Positions 61,262 to 64,000 of a stretch of DNA of 64,000 bases are shown one piece after another. The notes beneath the pieces were generated by a model. It worked only from the letters and a program-made list of their open reading frames with translations, had not been told where the DNA came from and made no database searches. Made by a program: the position numbers and the translations under genes. The DNA is from an uncultured Pelagibacteraceae bacterium (lineage in GTDB: Bacteria > Pseudomonadota > Alphaproteobacteria > Pelagibacterales > Pelagibacteraceae). Every line of letters begins with the position of its first letter. The first letter of the stretch is position 1. Location: positions 124,001 to 188,000 of the forward strand of contig CACGDZ010000001.1 in the NCBI GenBank assembly GCA_902571955.1, in the 5' to 3' direction.

Positions 61262-62324
61262 TTATATTCTTCATCATTAAAGTATTTACAATTGTCAAAA
61301 TTAATATCGGTATAAACATTGCTGTTACAATAGACATTCTTTCTGTACTTCCCATTACAAAGAAAAAATTGTTTACATAGTATATTATAACTGAGAAAAA
61401 TAAACCCAGAGATATTTTAATAGTTGTGCTACCCAATCTTTTTGATCTCAACATTATCAAGGATGAAAATATAGTCATTAAAAATAAATATACAGGATAA
61501 GTAATTAATTTTAATAATTGGAGATCAACTTCTGTTAACGAATAATTTAATTTTTTATAATTTTCTCTTAATTGAAATAATTGAAAAAGATCAAATGATG
61601 ATAAGCTTGAATACAAACTTTGAATTTTTTGATAATCAAAATTAGTATTTAATTTTAGCAATTCTAAATTTTTTGACGAGTTGTTTTCGTATAATTTTAA
61701 ATCGTGTATTAGCCATTCATTTCTAGAAATATCAATTTTATTACTTTTAATATTTCTTATCACGTTATAATCCAAATCAAATTCTGTTATGAAAGTGTTA
61801 ATTAAAAAATTAGATTCAATTTCAGAAGAATTAATAATATAAGTTTTATCTCCAACTCTATCTTTAATCCAAAGTCCATTTTTGGTAATTACAGCAAGAT
61901 ATTTTCCATCTATAGTGTATTTTGATTTAATTTCTAAATAAATATTTTTAAAATTTGAAGATAAATTATAGAATAATGTTGTTATTAAAAAACCAGTTAA
62001 AATTGAGACTACACTTAATATCAGTAGAATTTTAGAATTTTTTAACCCAGAGTATTTAAAAATTTCAAGTTCGTTATTATTAAATAATTTAATAAAAAAA
62101 ACTTGAGATGTTATTAAAAAAATAAACGGAAACATTTCAAAAATCATTGAGGGTGAGTTTAATAAGCTTAAAAAAATTATATTTGAAATATCTGTATTTA
62201 TATTTTTAAAAAAATCAATTTCAGATAATAAATTCAGTATAAATACTAAACTTAACATTATAGCTACTACATATAAAAATGAATTGTAAAAGGTGAAGGT
62301 TAAAAATTTTACGTAAACTTTCAT
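61251..62324 (-). CDS. lptG: LPS export ABC transporter permease LptG
   Basis: 357 residues with six hydrophobic helices: three before and three after a periplasmic beta-jellyroll (about 100-270). LNSPSMIFEMFPFIFLITSQ and NNELEIFKYSGLKNSKILLI are the permease motifs that contact the LptB ATPase. The C-terminal helices hold LGSTTIKISLGLFFSVIIYY. With LptF and LptB it extracts LPS from the inner membrane. It is one base from lptF and overlaps lptD by 11 bases, so the inner- and outer-membrane parts are coexpressed. Confidence 0.93.
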   Translation of the reverse strand: MKVYVKFLTFTFYNSFLYVVAIMLSLVFILNLLSEIDFFKNINTDISNIIFLSLLNSPSMIFEMFPFIFLITSQVFFIKLFNNNELEIFKYSGLKNSKILLILSVVSILTGFLITTLFYNLSSNFKNIYLEIKSKYTIDGKYLAVITKNGLWIKDRVGDKTYIINSSEIESNFLINTFITEFDLDYNVIRNIKSNKIDISRNEWLIHDLKLYENNSSKNLELLKLNTNFDYQKIQSLYSSLSSFDLFQLFQLRENYKKLNYSLTEVDLQLLKLITYPVYLFLMTIFSSLIMLRSKRLGSTTIKISLGLFFSVIIYYVNNFFFVMGSTERMSIVTAMFIPILILTIVNTLMMKNINEK

Positions 62325-62325
62325 A

Positions 62326-63453
62326 TTATTTTAATCTAAAATTTAATTTTCTAAATAATAAAACATATAAGAACAAAAAACTTATAAATGGAATTATTAC
62401 GATATATAAATTTTCATATAAATTATCAGAGATTAATTTCACAGTTGTTTCAGCAAAAATTATAAAGAAGAAACCGAATAAAAATGTGAATATTTTTAAC
62501 TTACTATAATTGTTATTTTCTTTCGAGGAGAGCATTAATAAAAAAGTAATTAATACTAATAATGGAATATAAAATGGAACAAATATCCTTTTATAAAATT
62601 CCTCAAGTATTTTTTTTGAATTCTGAATAGTACAGTTTTCTATGCTTCTATCTGGTTTTTTTAATTTCGACAAATAAATAGAATTTATACAATTAAATAA
62701 TTTTAATGTGGAGAGCTCTTGAGTTTTTATGTAAGTAGTTGTATTAGTCTCAAAATTATTTAATGGAAAGTCGGATTTTGAAAATTTAAAATTTGCAATT
62801 CCTTTACTACCACCTTTAATTGTTTCACCATCATATAAAATTAGAACTGGAATTTTATTAAATTCTTTAAAAACACCTTTTTTTGCATAAGTTATTTGAA
62901 ATTGGTTATTTTCAACTTCTTTTTTCAAATACAAATTATATAAATTTCCATTTTTATCTTTTTTCTCCGTATAAATTGTGACACCTCTAATAGTGTCGTT
63001 AAATTTTTGAGGTTTTATAAAATTTTCAAAAAAATTTACATTAGAGTTTCTTATATAGTTTCTTGCTAAGTCTTGTGATTTAGGAACAATTAAAGATAGG
63101 AGAGTAATTTGAATTAACATTAATATTAGTGAAACTTTGATTATAAAATTAGTTAGATCTATTTTATGTACTCCAAAATTCCAAAAAATGATTAATTGAT
63201 TATTATTCTCATATTTTGTAGTGACATAAAATAGACTAAAAAATAAAACAAATGGCATCAATCTAGTCAAAATTTTTGGAAAATTTAGTAATGAAAATTT
63301 TACATATACAATGTAGTCTCTACCGTCCTCAATCATTATATCTAAGTAATTTACTGCTTGAAATACCCAAATAATTACACTCGAGCTTAGAAGAGCGATT
63401 ATGAAAAAACTTAAATAATCAACCAGAAATTTTCGGAATATGATTTTTTTCAT
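62326..63453 (-). CDS. lptF: LPS export ABC transporter permease LptF
   Basis: 375 residues, six helices around a periplasmic domain. KKIIFRKFLVDYLSFFIIAL, LTRLMPFVLFFSLFYVTTKY and NNQLIIFWNFGVHKIDLTNF match LptF; KILEEFYKRIFVPFYIPLLV opens the second helix block. It is the first gene of lptF-lptG-lptD-surA-pdxA-rsmA and diverges from a leucyl aminopeptidase across 61 bases, the arrangement known from proteobacteria. The promoter for the LPS-transport run should lie in that gap, but I see no convincing box. Confidence 0.93.
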   Translation of the reverse strand: MKKIIFRKFLVDYLSFFIIALLSSSVIIWVFQAVNYLDIMIEDGRDYIVYVKFSLLNFPKILTRLMPFVLFFSLFYVTTKYENNNQLIIFWNFGVHKIDLTNFIIKVSLILMLIQITLLSLIVPKSQDLARNYIRNSNVNFFENFIKPQKFNDTIRGVTIYTEKKDKNGNLYNLYLKKEVENNQFQITYAKKGVFKEFNKIPVLILYDGETIKGGSKGIANFKFSKSDFPLNNFETNTTTYIKTQELSTLKLFNCINSIYLSKLKKPDRSIENCTIQNSKKILEEFYKRIFVPFYIPLLVLITFLLMLSSKENNNYSKLKIFTFLFGFFFIIFAETTVKLISDNLYENLYIVIIPFISFLFLYVLLFRKLNFRLK

Positions 63454-63514
63454 TGAAATATAGTAATATTGAACTTATATAACATTCAATTTCAAATGAG
63501 TGTAATTAAAACTT

Positions 63515-64000
63515 ATGTCAATTAATATTAATTATATCAAAAGTATATCTAAAAAAAGCATTAATAATAATGTTTTATTCGTAGATGAAAAATTCAATAT
63601 AACAAGCTTAAAAAAGCATTTATCAGCTTCAGAATTTTCTTTTGTCTCAGATTTGATAAAAATAAAAGATAATAAAAAAAAAATATTAAAGTTTGATATT
63701 AATTCAAAAAAAAAAATTTTTTTAGTATCTTTAAAGAAAAATAGTAAAATTTCAGATATAGAAAATCTTGGTGCAACTTTTTATAACTTATTTAAAGAAA
63801 ACAAAGAAAATAAGTATAATTTTAATTCTGATACAATCCCAAAACAATTAAAAAGTAATTTAGGGAATTTTTTACATGGTCTTAAATTAAAATCTTATAG
63901 GTTTGAAAAATATAAAACAAAAAAATCTAAAGAAAATATTTCTATAGTGGTGTATGGAAAAAATATACCAACTTTAAAAGATCAAATTAAATTTAAAGCT
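63515..64000 (+). CDS. pepA: Leucyl aminopeptidase (M17), N-terminal part
   Basis: The frame opens at ATG 63515 and stays open to the window end (162 codons, C-terminus missing). The part seen is the N-terminal macro-like domain of PepA: NNNVLFVDEKFNITSLKKHL, then SDIENLGATFYNLFKE and GNFLHGLKLKSYRFEKYKTK, the last being a recognisable family segment before the catalytic domain. The enzyme would be a two-metal cytosolic peptidase. Its place divergent from lptF agrees with other proteobacterial genomes. The catalytic residues are outside the window. Confidence 0.85.
   Translation, partial: MSININYIKSISKKSINNNVLFVDEKFNITSLKKHLSASEFSFVSDLIKIKDNKKKILKFDINSKKKIFLVSLKKNSKISDIENLGATFYNLFKENKENKYNFNSDTIPKQLKSNLGNFLHGLKLKSYRFEKYKTKKSKENISIVVYGKNIPTLKDQIKFKA

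Noticed and set aside
1..64000. Mobile elements, CRISPR, prophage or defence genes
   Set aside because: I looked for transposases, integrases, direct repeat arrays and toxin-antitoxin pairs and saw none; base composition is even and gene order is mostly standard.

Overview
The window looks like a piece of chromosome from a SAR11-type marine alphaproteobacterium (Pelagibacterales). The DNA is very AT-rich, genes abut or overlap by a few bases almost everywhere, and the only non-coding gap above about 105 bases holds a tandem glycine riboswitch in front of the glycine cleavage operon. Gene order (lptF-lptG-lptD-surA-pdxA-rsmA; rpsF-rpsR-rplI-dnaB; cvpA-purF; fabD-fabG-acpP) is alphaproteobacterial. 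I see no tRNA, rRNA, CRISPR array, insertion sequence or prophage. The assignment rests on reading the proteins, not on a database search.

Layout. 1-6.3 kb: the end of a phosphatidylserine synthase, a glycosyltransferase-like protein, rlmE, guaB, a small exported TPR protein, guaA, a glyoxalase I and panB. 6.3-10.8 kb: a TerC-family membrane protein, another exported TPR protein, the 5-oxoprolinase genes pxpA and pxpBC in divergent orientation, and an EamA transporter. 10.8-15.3 kb: glycine riboswitch and gcvT-gcvH-gcvP. 15.3-21.4 kb: a lipid-modification block (FAD oxidase, DUF1365, cyclopropane synthase-like methyltransferase, DUF3833 lipoprotein, SDR, TspO) and a FOXRED1-like oxidoreductase. 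21.4-30.9 kb: SelO and an NAD-linked formate dehydrogenase cluster with fdhD, an HPP membrane protein and a NifU-like scaffold, opposite the molybdenum cofactor genes mobA and moeA; moeA is frameshifted in an A tract. 30.9-34.2 kb: a tight operon of EamA transporter, creatinase and glycine amidinotransferase.

34.2-46.3 kb: two uncharacterised proteins, an exported FG-GAP/ASPIC protein, a Cys-rich exported protein, phosphatidylcholine synthase, a PhyH dioxygenase with two Gfo/Idh/MocA oxidoreductases, a MOSC protein, MFS and EamA transporters, gshB, gshA and an HD-domain protein. 46.3-64 kb: housekeeping genes: purF, cvpA, an RND/MMPL transporter, dnaB, rplI-rpsR-rpsF, fabD-fabG-acpP, gmk, rsmA, pdxA, surA, lptD, lptG, lptF and the beginning of a leucyl aminopeptidase.

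The genes fit an oligotroph that burns small organic compounds. Glycine is central: it can come from creatine or guanidino compounds, it is sensed by the riboswitch, and it is oxidised by the glycine cleavage system. Formate is oxidised to CO2 and NADH. Glutathione synthesis, 5-oxoproline hydrolysis and glyoxalase I form a second theme. The most notable observations are the amidinotransferase-creatinase operon, the lipid block, an IMP dehydrogenase without its CBS domains, the moeA frameshift, alternative pairings in the riboswitch leader, and the lack of fabF and mltG between acpP and gmk.
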